A stretch of 64,000 bases of DNA from an uncultured Vampirovibrio sp. (GTDB taxonomy: Bacteria > Cyanobacteriota > Vampirovibrionia > Gastranaerophilales > Gastranaerophilaceae): contig CAJTLW010000004.1 of NCBI GenBank assembly GCA_910577515.1, positions 62,001 to 126,000 on the forward strand. Reading direction: 5' to 3'. The notes below the pieces were generated by a model, which saw only the letters and a program-made list of their open reading frames with translations, was not told the origin of the DNA and ran no database searches. Every line of letters starts with the position of its first letter. Position 1 is the stretch's first letter. Shown here one piece after another: positions 35,011-41,895 of the stretch. Made by a program: the position numbers and the translations under genes.

Positions 35011-35433
35011 ATGATAGGATTTTTAGGGCAAATTATCGGTTTTTTAATTTTCATAGGTTTTATATTTTTGATAATTAAAAGTGTAAAACTCAACCCTTCG
35101 CAATTTGAGCTTTTGGATGGGGAAGAAATTTTAAAGAACGTGAAGGGTGATTATTGGCAAAATGTTATTGGGCAGGAAGTTCAAAATTCAGGTGAATTCG
35201 CTTTTACAAACCAAAGAATTTTGTTTAGAAGCACATTTCAATGGTTTGGCGGGTTGAATATTGAAATTTCGTATAAAGAGATTGTATCTGTTGAAAAATC
35301 AAATGTAAGAGGCATTTTGCCAGTTGCTTTTACGATTAAAACCGTAAACGGCGAAAGCTACAAATTTGCTATTATGAAAAGAGATATTTATATTGAATTA
35401 ATTAATTCAATTTTGAATAAAAAAGAGGGTTAA
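35011..35433 (+). CDS. Membrane-anchored PH/GRAM-like domain protein
   Basis: A 140-aa protein. Residues about 3-25 (FLGQIIGFLIFIGFIFLIII) are one membrane helix. The rest fits a bacterial PH/GRAM-like domain: GEFAFTNQRILFRS, ISYKEIVSVEK and VAFTIKTVNGESYKFAI. Function unknown; such domains sit at the membrane. GGGAGC lies 12 bases before the ATG. Confidence 0.7.
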   Translation: MIGFLGQIIGFLIFIGFIFLIIKSVKLNPSQFELLDGEEILKNVKGDYWQNVIGQEVQNSGEFAFTNQRILFRSTFQWFGGLNIEISYKEIVSVEKSNVRGILPVAFTIKTVNGESYKFAIMKRDIYIELINSILNKKEG

Positions 35434-35443
35434 TAAAATAAAA

Positions 35444-35487
35444 CACCTTATGGTACACGGTTTTTAAGCTGCCATAAGGTGCTTCTT
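35444..35487. terminator. Terminator after the PH-like gene
   Basis: CACCTTATGG-18-base loop-CCATAAGGTG followed by CTTCTTTGATTTTTTTT. Confidence 0.75.
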
Positions 35488-35904
35488 TGATTTTTTTTGT
35501 GCAAATATTTCAAAAGTGTCACCGATTGAAATACCCTTAAACAATCAAAGAATTAGAGAGAGGAAAAAAGATATATTAGTTTTAAATTTGATTTTGGGGA
35601 AATGTTTTTAAATTTTAAGCTGAATTGAACCCTTAGAAATTTTGACCTATTTCTTAAAAAATTCTACCTTTTTTAAAGGTTTCGAACCTTTGCTTTCTAT
35701 AAAACACTGAAAAATTTTTCATTGCCAAAAAGGGGTTAAAATGTGAAGAATTGTGAAGGAGAAGTTTATTCTGTCCGATAACCTGTTTTATAGGAAAGTT
35801 CTAAATTTCCAAGCTATCTTAATGATAAATTATTGTATAAAAAAGAGGGCGCCCTCTTTTTTGTTAAAATTTATGTTAATATTTTAATTAAAAGGAGAAT
35901 TAAA
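35488..35904. other. Gene-free boundary of the accessory region with two palindromes
   Basis: No credible coding region. It holds AAAGGTT-TCG-AACCTTT at 35675-35691, similar to a tRNA T-arm, and a perfect 24-bp palindrome centred on GGGC|GCCC at 35839-35862. TATAAA lies just before the latter. The sequence becomes visibly A+T-richer from here to 40.1 kb. Confidence 0.4.
35839..35862. promoter_or_regulatory. 24-bp perfect palindrome upstream of the DUF262 gene
   Basis: AAAAAAGAGGGC followed by its exact reverse complement, ending 42 bases before the DUF262 start. It can be a terminator for upstream transcripts or an operator; TATTGTATAA just before it resembles a -10. Confidence 0.55.
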
Positions 35905-36996
35905 ATGAAAAAGATACCAGTAAAAGATAAGACAAAAGTTATTGAATCCATTCTCGATTTAAGTTTGTACAATGTCGCTTTTGTTAGCCATCCAATTCCC
36001 ATTCACTATATTTGTGGTACTGATCGTTATGATATTCACCCAGTATTTCAAAGACATTTCGTATGGAATAAAGAACAGAAGAGCAATCTTATTGCTACGA
36101 TTTTAACAGGTATGCCAATACCAAGCATATATACATATTTAGAGCGTGAACGTAACAAAGAACTTGTTGTTGATGGTCAACAAAGGTTAACAACAATTAA
36201 AAAATTTGTTAACAATGAATTTAAATTAACTGGTTTGCAAAAGGATAATTTAAATGGCCTTGACTTCTTTACTCTTCCAGAAGAATGGAAAAACAGAATA
36301 TTAAATTATGATTTAAATATTATTCAAATAACTAATGTTAACAATAAAGCAATTTTGTTTGATATTTATAAAAAATTTAATAGTGGAGCAACGAAACTGA
36401 ATCCACAAGAATTACGTCATTGTGTGTGTCAGGGAAAATTTAATTCTTTATTGCAAGAATTAGCCAAATATGAACCCTTTAAGCAATTTTTTGAATATAA
36501 AGAAGTAGACAGAATGGAAAGAGAAGAATACATCCTAAGATTTTTTATGTTATATGAAAATTTAGATAATTATAAAGCCAATGCAAACAAAGTGTTAAAT
36601 AACTATGCAGAAGAAAAAGTGGCCATGAATAATTTGTCTGATGAAATGTTTGCAGTTCAAACTAAAGACATTGTTTTAAAGTTTAAAAAATCAGTAGACA
36701 TGTGTTTTGCTGTATTTGGCAATAATGCTTTTAAAAATTGTGATAATAAAAATAAAGCGCACAAGATTAATTATAAATCGCTTTCAAAAACTGTTTATGA
36801 TATGCAGATGCTTGGGTTTGCAGATTTTGAATCAGATTTGATAATTAGAAATAAAGATAAAATTAAACAACGGTATGAAGAATTAGTTTTAAATAATGAA
36901 AATATGCGCCCTTTTTATAAAAAAGTGAGCAAAAAAGCAACATTGTTTAGGATTAATGAATGGAAAAAAGAAATTGCACAAATAATAAATGCATAA
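35905..36996 (+). CDS. DUF262 (GmrS-like) protein, probable restriction component
   Basis: Start at ATG 35905 with AAAGGAG 10 bases upstream (the frame is open 72 bases further up). 363 aa. The N-terminal ~110 residues are the DUF262 ParB-like fold: DIHPVFQRHFVWNKEQKSNL, GMPIPSIYTYLERERN and the signature VVDGQQRLTTI. In GmrSD and related systems DUF262 hydrolyses NTP and drives restriction of modified DNA. The DUF1524 His-Me nuclease that usually completes such proteins is absent; the rest is helical. An SRA-HNH nuclease gene follows 108 bases downstream, and the two are likely a split restriction system. Confidence 0.82.
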   Translation: MKKIPVKDKTKVIESILDLSLYNVAFVSHPIPIHYICGTDRYDIHPVFQRHFVWNKEQKSNLIATILTGMPIPSIYTYLERERNKELVVDGQQRLTTIKKFVNNEFKLTGLQKDNLNGLDFFTLPEEWKNRILNYDLNIIQITNVNNKAILFDIYKKFNSGATKLNPQELRHCVCQGKFNSLLQELAKYEPFKQFFEYKEVDRMEREEYILRFFMLYENLDNYKANANKVLNNYAEEKVAMNNLSDEMFAVQTKDIVLKFKKSVDMCFAVFGNNAFKNCDNKNKAHKINYKSLSKTVYDMQMLGFADFESDLIIRNKDKIKQRYEELVLNNENMRPFYKKVSKKATLFRINEWKKEIAQIINA

Positions 36997-37104
36997 TTTG
37001 TTATATGAAAAGAGGGCTTTCTAATATTATTAAAGCGTGTCTTAAATTTTGTGGATAAGAGAAGAAATTAATGAATATAAGAAATTATGTTTAAAGGAAT
37101 TTAT

Positions 37105-37794
37105 ATGTTTAAAGTTGGAAATATTATTTCATATCAAGAAATGTGCAGTGAAGAAAAAACCTCTTTACAAAAAGGTATGAACTTTAGAGTAAAAAATAAC
37201 TTATCAATTATTTTAATGAGTTTGAGAAAAAATGCTCCGTATGCTGATAAAATTGAAGAGGGTGGTCGGGTTTTAATATATGAAGGACATGACGTGGCGA
37301 AATATAAAACATTAACTCAAGACCCGAAAAAAATGGATCAACCAATGTATCTTCCAAGTGGCCAACTTAGTGAAAATGGAAAATTTTATAACGCTGTTTT
37401 AAATTATAAAAGAGGGCACCAAGAAGCTGAATTAGTAAAGGTTTATGAAAAAATCATGCCAGGAGTTTGGTCGTATAATGGAATATTTAAATTAATAGAT
37501 GCTTGGCAAGAAAAATCTTCTAACCGCAAGGTTTTTAAGTTTAAATTGGAGCTAACGAATAATAGAATAAAAGAAAACGTTTTTGAAATTGAACATAATA
37601 GATTAATCCCAACGGATGTTAAAAAAGAAGTTTGGAAACGAGATAAGGGTTGCTGTGTTATATGTGGCAATAATATTAATTTACATTTTGACCATATAAT
37701 ACCATTTTCTAAAGGCGGAAGTTCAATTACAGCAAAAAATATTCAGTTATTATGCGCAAAATGCAACCTAAGTAAAAATAGTAAAATTATATAA
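37105..37794 (+). CDS. SRA (YDG) domain - HNH endonuclease, probable modified-DNA nuclease
   Basis: Start at ATG 37105 with AAAGGA 8 bases upstream; an ATG 18 bases up lacks one. 229 aa. Residues about 30-150 follow the SRA/YDG fold: ADKIEEGGRVLIYEGHDV, DQPMYLPSGQLSENGKFYNA and WSYNGIFKLIDAWQE. SRA domains flip out 5-methyl- or hydroxymethyl-cytosine. The C-terminal HNH motif is RDKGCCVICGNN, LHFDHIIPFSKGG and NIQLLCAKCN, with two CxxC pairs for zinc. It should cut DNA near modified cytosines. It is paired with DUF262 and followed by a hairpin terminator. Confidence 0.83.
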   Translation: MFKVGNIISYQEMCSEEKTSLQKGMNFRVKNNLSIILMSLRKNAPYADKIEEGGRVLIYEGHDVAKYKTLTQDPKKMDQPMYLPSGQLSENGKFYNAVLNYKRGHQEAELVKVYEKIMPGVWSYNGIFKLIDAWQEKSSNRKVFKFKLELTNNRIKENVFEIEHNRLIPTDVKKEVWKRDKGCCVICGNNINLHFDHIIPFSKGGSSITAKNIQLLCAKCNLSKNSKII

Positions 37795-37813
37795 TTTATA
37801 TATTTAAAATAGT

Positions 37814-37832
37814 AAAAGCATAGCTTTTGTTT
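37814..37832 (+). terminator. Hairpin terminator after the SRA-HNH gene
   Basis: AAAAGC-ATA-GCTTTT followed by GTTT. Confidence 0.5.
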
Positions 37833-37872
37833 AAACTTGTTAAGTTAATCTATGTTTTATTGCTTATATTTT

Positions 37873-37891
37873 AATGGTGGAGATGGCGGGA
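37873..37891. repeat. Left attachment-like repeat (tmRNA 3' end copy)
   Basis: AATGGTGGAGATGGCGGGA is identical to 40115-40133, where it forms the CCA end, acceptor stem and part of the T arm of tmRNA on the minus strand. After it come two small hairpins (GCAGCC/GGTTGC and GTGC-GAAT-GCAC). A shorter third copy, TTAATGGTGGAC, lies at about 37966-37977. Confidence 0.75.
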
Positions 37892-38045
37892 CTTTGCAGC
37901 CTATGGTTGCAAAAGTGCGAATGCACAAATACCAAGGGTTCAATATAGTTGAAATTTAATGGTGGACTATTTGCATCGTTATTCGAATTCAATAAGTTTT
38001 CAAGAATTAAGATTGATATAAAAAGACGTATTTTTTATGTATATT

Positions 38046-38231
38046 TTAATTTGAAACTTGTTGTTTGATTTTCTTTCTTAATTCATTGCAGTCAATTTTA
38101 TTTTTACGAACATATATAAGAAACTTTATTTCTTCAAGTGTCAAATCTCTTTCTATAGTATATTCTGCGCCCTCTTGCTCTAATGATTCAAATTCTTGTA
38201 ATAATTTTTGTATTTCTTCTTCATTTTTCAT
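38046..38231 (-). CDS. Hypothetical 61-aa acidic protein
   Basis: Helical, Glu-rich (EEEIQKLLQEFESLEQEGAE, then LTLEEIKFLIYVRKNKIDC). No domain recognised. The start is uncertain (ATG 38231, or 38264 for 72 aa), with no ribosome site before either. It follows the 50-aa gene on the same strand within the island. Confidence 0.4.
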   Translation of the reverse strand: MKNEEEIQKLLQEFESLEQEGAEYTIERDLTLEEIKFLIYVRKNKIDCNELRKKIKQQVSN

Positions 38232-38302
38232 ATCTGTTCTTATATCATATAAAAAATAAAACATTAATTAGAGTTTTGTTGTTCTTGCTGTCTTTGTTTC
38301 TA

Positions 38303-38455
38303 TCATTTTTTAAATTTTGTTACATTTTCTGGTTCAGAATAAAATCTTCTAATTCCTTCAATAAATGTCATTGCAGGCAGTTTGGTTTCTGCTTCCGGAA
38401 TAAGTGCAGGGTTTATTCTAATAATTGGCTTGTTGTGTAAATTTTTATCATTCAT
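38303..38455 (-). CDS. Hypothetical 50-aa protein
   Basis: ATG at 38455 preceded 6-7 bases by GAAAGGAG. Product NDKNLHNKPIIRINPALIPE, then AETKLPAMTFIEGIRRFYSE. No known domain. The good ribosome site and position upstream of the 61-aa frame suggest a small two-gene unit divergent from the DUF3800 gene. Confidence 0.5.
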   Translation of the reverse strand: MNDKNLHNKPIIRINPALIPEAETKLPAMTFIEGIRRFYSEPENVTKFKK

Positions 38456-38581
38456 ATTTTTCTCCTTTCATACAATTATGCAAATAGTCCTTTCTGTTTT
38501 ATACCGGCAAAATTAAGTGTTAATCAACAGACAAGATAAGTTATATGTGCTACAATAATCTAAATTCGAAAGGTTAAATTC

Positions 38582-39307
38582 ATGGAATCAAACGAAATAA
38601 ATATATATTGTGACGAAAGTTGCCACTTATTGAATGATAGTTCAAATATTATGGTAATAGGTGGTATAATATGTCCTCATGAATACAGAAAAGAAATATA
38701 CAAAGATATTAAAAATTTGAAATTAAAATATGGAATTTCAAAATTTGCAGAAATTAAATGGACAAAAGTATCTTATTCAAAAGAAAATTTTTATTTAGAA
38801 CTAGTTAATTATTTTTTTAATAATCCAAAATTAGGTTTTAGGGCAATTTTTTTAGAAAAAAACACATTAAATCATAAAAAATTTAACCAAACTCCTGATG
38901 AATTTTATTATAAAATGTATTATTTAATGCTCAAGGGTATTTTTGAATCAAATTGCCAATATAATATATATCTAGATATAAAAGACACCCTTGGTTATAA
39001 TAAAATAAAACTTTTAAAAGATATTTGCAATAAACTACAGACTCGTAAAGAATATTCTCATGAATTAGTAAAAAAAATTCAAGAAGTACGCTCGCACGAA
39101 ATAGAACTAGTTCAACTTGCAGATTTGTTAATTGGTGCTGTTGGTTATGTAAATAGAAAATTAAATTCCAATCAGGCAAAAATAAATCTTATTGATAGTA
39201 TAAGGCAGAAAAGTGGTTATTCATTAACAACCTCAACATTTTTAAAGGAAAGTAAATTTAATTTATTTCATTGGGAACCTCAGAAGGAGACTATGATATG
39301 GGATTAA
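38582..39307 (+). CDS. DUF3800 protein
   Basis: 241 aa. INIYCDESCHLL at the N-terminus is the DUF3800 acidic motif (YxDESG/C-H). NIYLDIKDTLGYNKIKLL and the later HEIELVQLADLLIGAVGY, with an Asp ending a conserved helix, complete the RNase H-like arrangement expected for this family. DUF3800 proteins are common in defence islands and mobile elements; activity is unproven. The downstream gene overlaps by 10 bases, so the two are coupled. Confidence 0.8.
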   Translation: MESNEINIYCDESCHLLNDSSNIMVIGGIICPHEYRKEIYKDIKNLKLKYGISKFAEIKWTKVSYSKENFYLELVNYFFNNPKLGFRAIFLEKNTLNHKKFNQTPDEFYYKMYYLMLKGIFESNCQYNIYLDIKDTLGYNKIKLLKDICNKLQTRKEYSHELVKKIQEVRSHEIELVQLADLLIGAVGYVNRKLNSNQAKINLIDSIRQKSGYSLTTSTFLKESKFNLFHWEPQKETMIWD

Positions 39308-39792
39308 AATTACCTCCTTTGGTAAAATATGAGAATTTTGAATCTGATGATGAATTTTTGAGTACATTATATGAATATTTTAGACAAGATTTTATACTAG
39401 ATAAACCTAAGTATAAAAATATTCCTTTAAGATTAAAACGTCTGCCTATAAGAGACAATAGAGAAGCTACTTTTTATCACATTACAACAAAAGGTGAGAA
39501 AGAAGAAAATAGGCAAATTGATATTCCAAGGGCAGAAAGAATACGCTGGATAAAGCCTATAATTGAATCGAACGATAAAATTCTTATGGTATGGGAAAAT
39601 AAAAGAAAAAATGAGGAAAACATTTTAATATTTCATGAAAAAGAAAATTTTTTAATTGTCTTAAGAAAAAGACATAATGGTTTAATGTTTTGGACATCTT
39701 ACTATGTAGATAAATGTTATAAAAAGAAATTAATTAACGAATATAATAAATACCATAAAAAACTGAAAACGCCCTTTTTGCAAAGGACGTAA
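39298..39792 (+). CDS. Partner of DUF3800, unknown function
   Basis: Start at ATG 39298 with GAAGGAG 8 bases upstream, inside the end of the DUF3800 gene. 164 aa, rich in Lys/Arg/aromatic residues: FESDDEFLSTLYEYFRQDFI, FYHITTKGEKEENRQIDIPR, RIRWIKPIIES and FLIVLRKRHNGLMFWTSYYV. The last block resembles the RxxGxxLxTAY-type end seen in some RNase/toxin families, but I cannot assign it. Coupling to DUF3800 suggests a two-gene module. Confidence 0.55.
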   Translation: MGLKLPPLVKYENFESDDEFLSTLYEYFRQDFILDKPKYKNIPLRLKRLPIRDNREATFYHITTKGEKEENRQIDIPRAERIRWIKPIIESNDKILMVWENKRKNEENILIFHEKENFLIVLRKRHNGLMFWTSYYVDKCYKKKLINEYNKYHKKLKTPFLQRT

Positions 39793-40090
39793 TCGTTTCT
39801 CTTTCTACAACTTGGTAGATGAGCTATTTATATTATGACATACCCCATGGAAAAAGTAAAGATATTTTGTAAAAAATTGTTACAATTATCTTGACAGTTT
39901 CAGAAAAAATCTGTATCATGTAAAAATTTTTTCCATGCCTTATTAAAAGCTTTTTAGTTCGAGTCTCTTAACCATGTATTTTCCATGTAAATTCCTGCAA
40001 CCCTTATGTTTATTGAATAAGATACTTATTTTGTTATTGTAAAATTATTGGAAATACTCGAACACCTTAAAGTTCAATAATAGCAATAAA
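39793..40090. other. Gene-free stretch between the island genes and tmRNA
   Basis: No credible coding region. It contains the consensus plus-strand promoter at 39891-39919 and scattered ATGGAAAA/TTTTCCATG inverted words (39848, 39930, 39978), which could pair with each other. Confidence 0.4.
39891..39919 (+). promoter_or_regulatory. Consensus sigma-70 promoter toward tmRNA antisense
   Basis: TTGACA, 17-bp spacer, TATCAT. No gene lies downstream on this strand before tmRNA, which runs the other way, so the product would be an orphan small RNA or an antisense to the tmRNA 3' end. Confidence 0.55.
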
Positions 40091-40113
40091 AAACCGTATA
40101 AAACAGTTTTTTT
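40091..40113 (-). terminator. AT-rich terminator of tmRNA
   Basis: On the minus strand AAAAAACTG-TTTTATA-CGGTTTTTT directly after the CCA end; the stem is mostly A-T pairs. Confidence 0.5.
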
Positions 40114-40114
40114 A

Positions 40115-40133
40115 AATGGTGGAGATGGCGGGA
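40115..40133. repeat. Right attachment-like repeat inside tmRNA
   Basis: AATGGTGGAGATGGCGGGA; functional copy forming the tmRNA acceptor end. Identical to 37873-37891. Confidence 0.75.
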
Positions 40134-40536
40134 GTCGAACCCGCGTCCAAAATGATGCCAAATGAACATCTACAAGCTTAGTTCATTTTTAAATCTCAAT
40201 TGGTTCAAGGAAAATAATCATAAACCTAAAAACCAATCAAAGCCTTTTTTGAAAGGAAAGACTAACCTTTAAGGTTATTTGCTTGACGTGCTTGGCCTAA
40301 AATCACACGCTGTACTTGCATAATTGACCTTGCATACCGGCAAGTTGGGCATACAAAGTGGCTAACCTAATCTTCTTAGGCTGCTTTTGCTGTAGCTAAA
40401 GCTCTTGCAGCGAAAGCACTTCTAGCATCTTCAACGTTATTAGCGTTTAATTTAGTTGCTCGTTTTTACCGGGAACAGCGCCCGTGCCTGCCGTCCAGAT
40501 GACACAAACACCCTGTCAAATCCAAAAAACATCCCC
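40117..40536 (-). ncRNA. ssrA: Transfer-messenger RNA (tmRNA)
   Basis: The 5' end GGGGATG pairs with CATCTCC of the 3' end, followed by A and CCA at 40117-40120. TTTGGATTTGACAGGGTG and GGTTCGACTCCCGCC are the conserved D-like and T-arm regions. The tag frame starts at GCT 40444 (ANNVEDARSAF...) and ends ...ALATAKAA before TAA at 40376-40378, 22 residues. The ribosome rescue tag thus ends in KAA rather than the common LAA/VAA. One-piece form, about 420 nt. It is the integration target of the neighbouring island. Confidence 0.96.
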
Positions 40537-40611
40537 ATATTAAAATTTCAAAGTTCAAAAATCTTGTTTAAAAAAGCTCTAAAATATATTTTAAAAAGCT
40601 TTGTATTTAGA

Positions 40612-40639
40612 ATTATACCACACTAAATCCGCCCTGCAA
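40612..40639 (-). promoter_or_regulatory. tmRNA promoter
   Basis: TTGCAG, 16-bp spacer with an extended TG, TATAAT on the minus strand, about 70 bases upstream of the mature 5' end, so a precursor 5' leader is removed. Confidence 0.65.
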
Positions 40640-40744
40640 GGGGGAAAGTGCAAACCTTGCTTTTGTATGATGTATTAAAATTATATTTAATATAATGGAA
40701 TATCAGTCCTGGTGTTTTATTTTCATTATTTTAAAATCAAATTT

Positions 40745-40951
40745 ATGGATAAAATTTGCATTGGTAAAAAAATTAAAAAACTACGAGGCAAAAGAAGTAT
40801 AAAAGAATTTGCAAAATTGTGCAAAATTTCGTCAAAAACGCTGGCAAACATCGAAAGTGATATGGTTGAACCAAGGCTTGATACAGTGCTTAAAATAGCC
40901 GAAGGTTTAAAGATAGAGCCATGGCAGCTTTTAAAAATTTTAAAACAGTAA
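40745..40951 (+). CDS. XRE-family HTH regulator (68 aa)
   Basis: Start at ATG 40745. The whole protein is a Cro/C1 domain: IGKKIKKLRGKRSIKEFAKL, ISSKTLANIESDMVEPRLDT and VLKIAEGLKIEPWQLLKIL. Likely a small regulator of the accessory genes nearby. Its end overlaps, in convergent direction, the short frame at 40940-41023. Confidence 0.8.
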   Translation: MDKICIGKKIKKLRGKRSIKEFAKLCKISSKTLANIESDMVEPRLDTVLKIAEGLKIEPWQLLKILKQ

Positions 40952-41023
40952 TTTATTAATAGTATTTTGAAATATTTCAAATGCTCTGTTAAAGTTTTCT
41001 ATTCTTTCATTTATTCTTGACAT
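40940..41023 (-). pseudogene. N-terminal relic resembling HI0074 nucleotidyltransferase-binding protein
   Basis: A 27-codon frame 9 bases behind the pheA stop, with AGGGAAA before its ATG: MSRINERIENFNRAFEIFQN then TINKLLF. RIENFNRAFEIF is like the start of HI0074-type helical proteins that pair with minimal nucleotidyltransferases. Too short to function as such; a truncated remnant or a real tiny protein. Confidence 0.3.
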
Positions 41024-41032
41024 AAATTTCCC

Positions 41033-41866
41033 TTATACTTCCCCGTAGCTGCCGAGCAGGCGGTAAAATTCGCATTTTTTCTTTATATCTTCAAGTGTGT
41101 GGCCTATTTCATCAAATCCTCTGTCAATGTCCGCAAAGAAAATATATTCCCCGAAAACCTTTTTAGAAGGGCGGGATTCAAGGTATATCATATTCAAATT
41201 GTGTTTGTAAAATATCTCCAATACCTTTAAAAGGCTTCCTGATTCGTTTTTGGTGGAAAAGGCAATGGAAGTTCTATTTGGTTTTACAATATCCAAAGGT
41301 TTTTTTGAAAGCAGGATAAATCTTGTTTTATTATCTTTAACATCGTTTATATCTTTATCCAAAACCTTTTTATCATACAATTTTGCACAAAATTCATTTG
41401 CTATGGATGCCCAGGTTTCATCTTTCCCATCCAGCATGCTGGTTGCAGCAGATGTTGAATTTGCGCTTACTATATTTATATTTTTCTTAAAATGGTTTGC
41501 AATATAGGTTTGGCATTGCGATAGTGCCTGCGGCATAGAAACAATATTTTCAATATCTTCCATATTTCCTTTTGAAATTAAACAATGGGAAATCGGAATG
41601 GTAAGCTCTGCCTGAATTTTGATATTATCATCCTTTGTTATTAATTTATCAATGGTTTCTCTTACTATTCCTTCAATAGAATTTTCAACAGGCAAAACCG
41701 CAATTGTATCATCCGTGTTGTTTAATTCCTGTAAAACCCTTGTTATGCTTGAAATATCATCAGCTTTTGTTTTCAGCTTAAGTTTTTCTTTGAAGCTTTC
41801 CATTGCAATTTGAGAGTATGAACCTCTTGGCCCTAAATATAATATTTTTTTGATAGAATTATTCAT
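41033..41866 (-). CDS. pheA: Prephenate dehydratase
   Basis: 277 aa; converts prephenate to phenylpyruvate in phenylalanine synthesis. YLGPRGSYSQIAMESF at the N-terminus, VLPVENSIEGIVRETID, and TRFILLSKKP (the catalytic Thr-Arg-Phe) are present. The C-terminal ACT domain has GSLLKVLEIFYKHNLNMIYLESRP, the phenylalanine-binding regulatory site. There is no chorismate mutase domain. Divergent from the phosphohexomutase gene. Confidence 0.94.
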   Translation of the reverse strand: MNNSIKKILYLGPRGSYSQIAMESFKEKLKLKTKADDISSITRVLQELNNTDDTIAVLPVENSIEGIVRETIDKLITKDDNIKIQAELTIPISHCLISKGNMEDIENIVSMPQALSQCQTYIANHFKKNINIVSANSTSAATSMLDGKDETWASIANEFCAKLYDKKVLDKDINDVKDNKTRFILLSKKPLDIVKPNRTSIAFSTKNESGSLLKVLEIFYKHNLNMIYLESRPSKKVFGEYIFFADIDRGFDEIGHTLEDIKKKCEFYRLLGSYGEV

Positions 41867-41895
41867 ATAACAATTTTAATACGACAGGGGCGAAT

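Larger units (their letters stand above)
37873..40133. mobile_element. 2.2-kb island integrated at the tmRNA 3' end
   Basis: Bounded by perfect 19-bp direct repeats of the tmRNA 3' end, the classical target of tyrosine-recombinase islands. It holds two short minus-strand genes, the DUF3800 gene and an overlapping partner, all A+T-rich. No integrase is present, so it is either a decayed island or one moved in trans. Boundaries rest on the repeats; the mechanism is inference. Confidence 0.6.

Noticed and set aside
37873..37977. Possible second tmRNA or tRNA gene
   Set aside because: Only the acceptor-end 19 bases match; there is no T-loop or 5' half.
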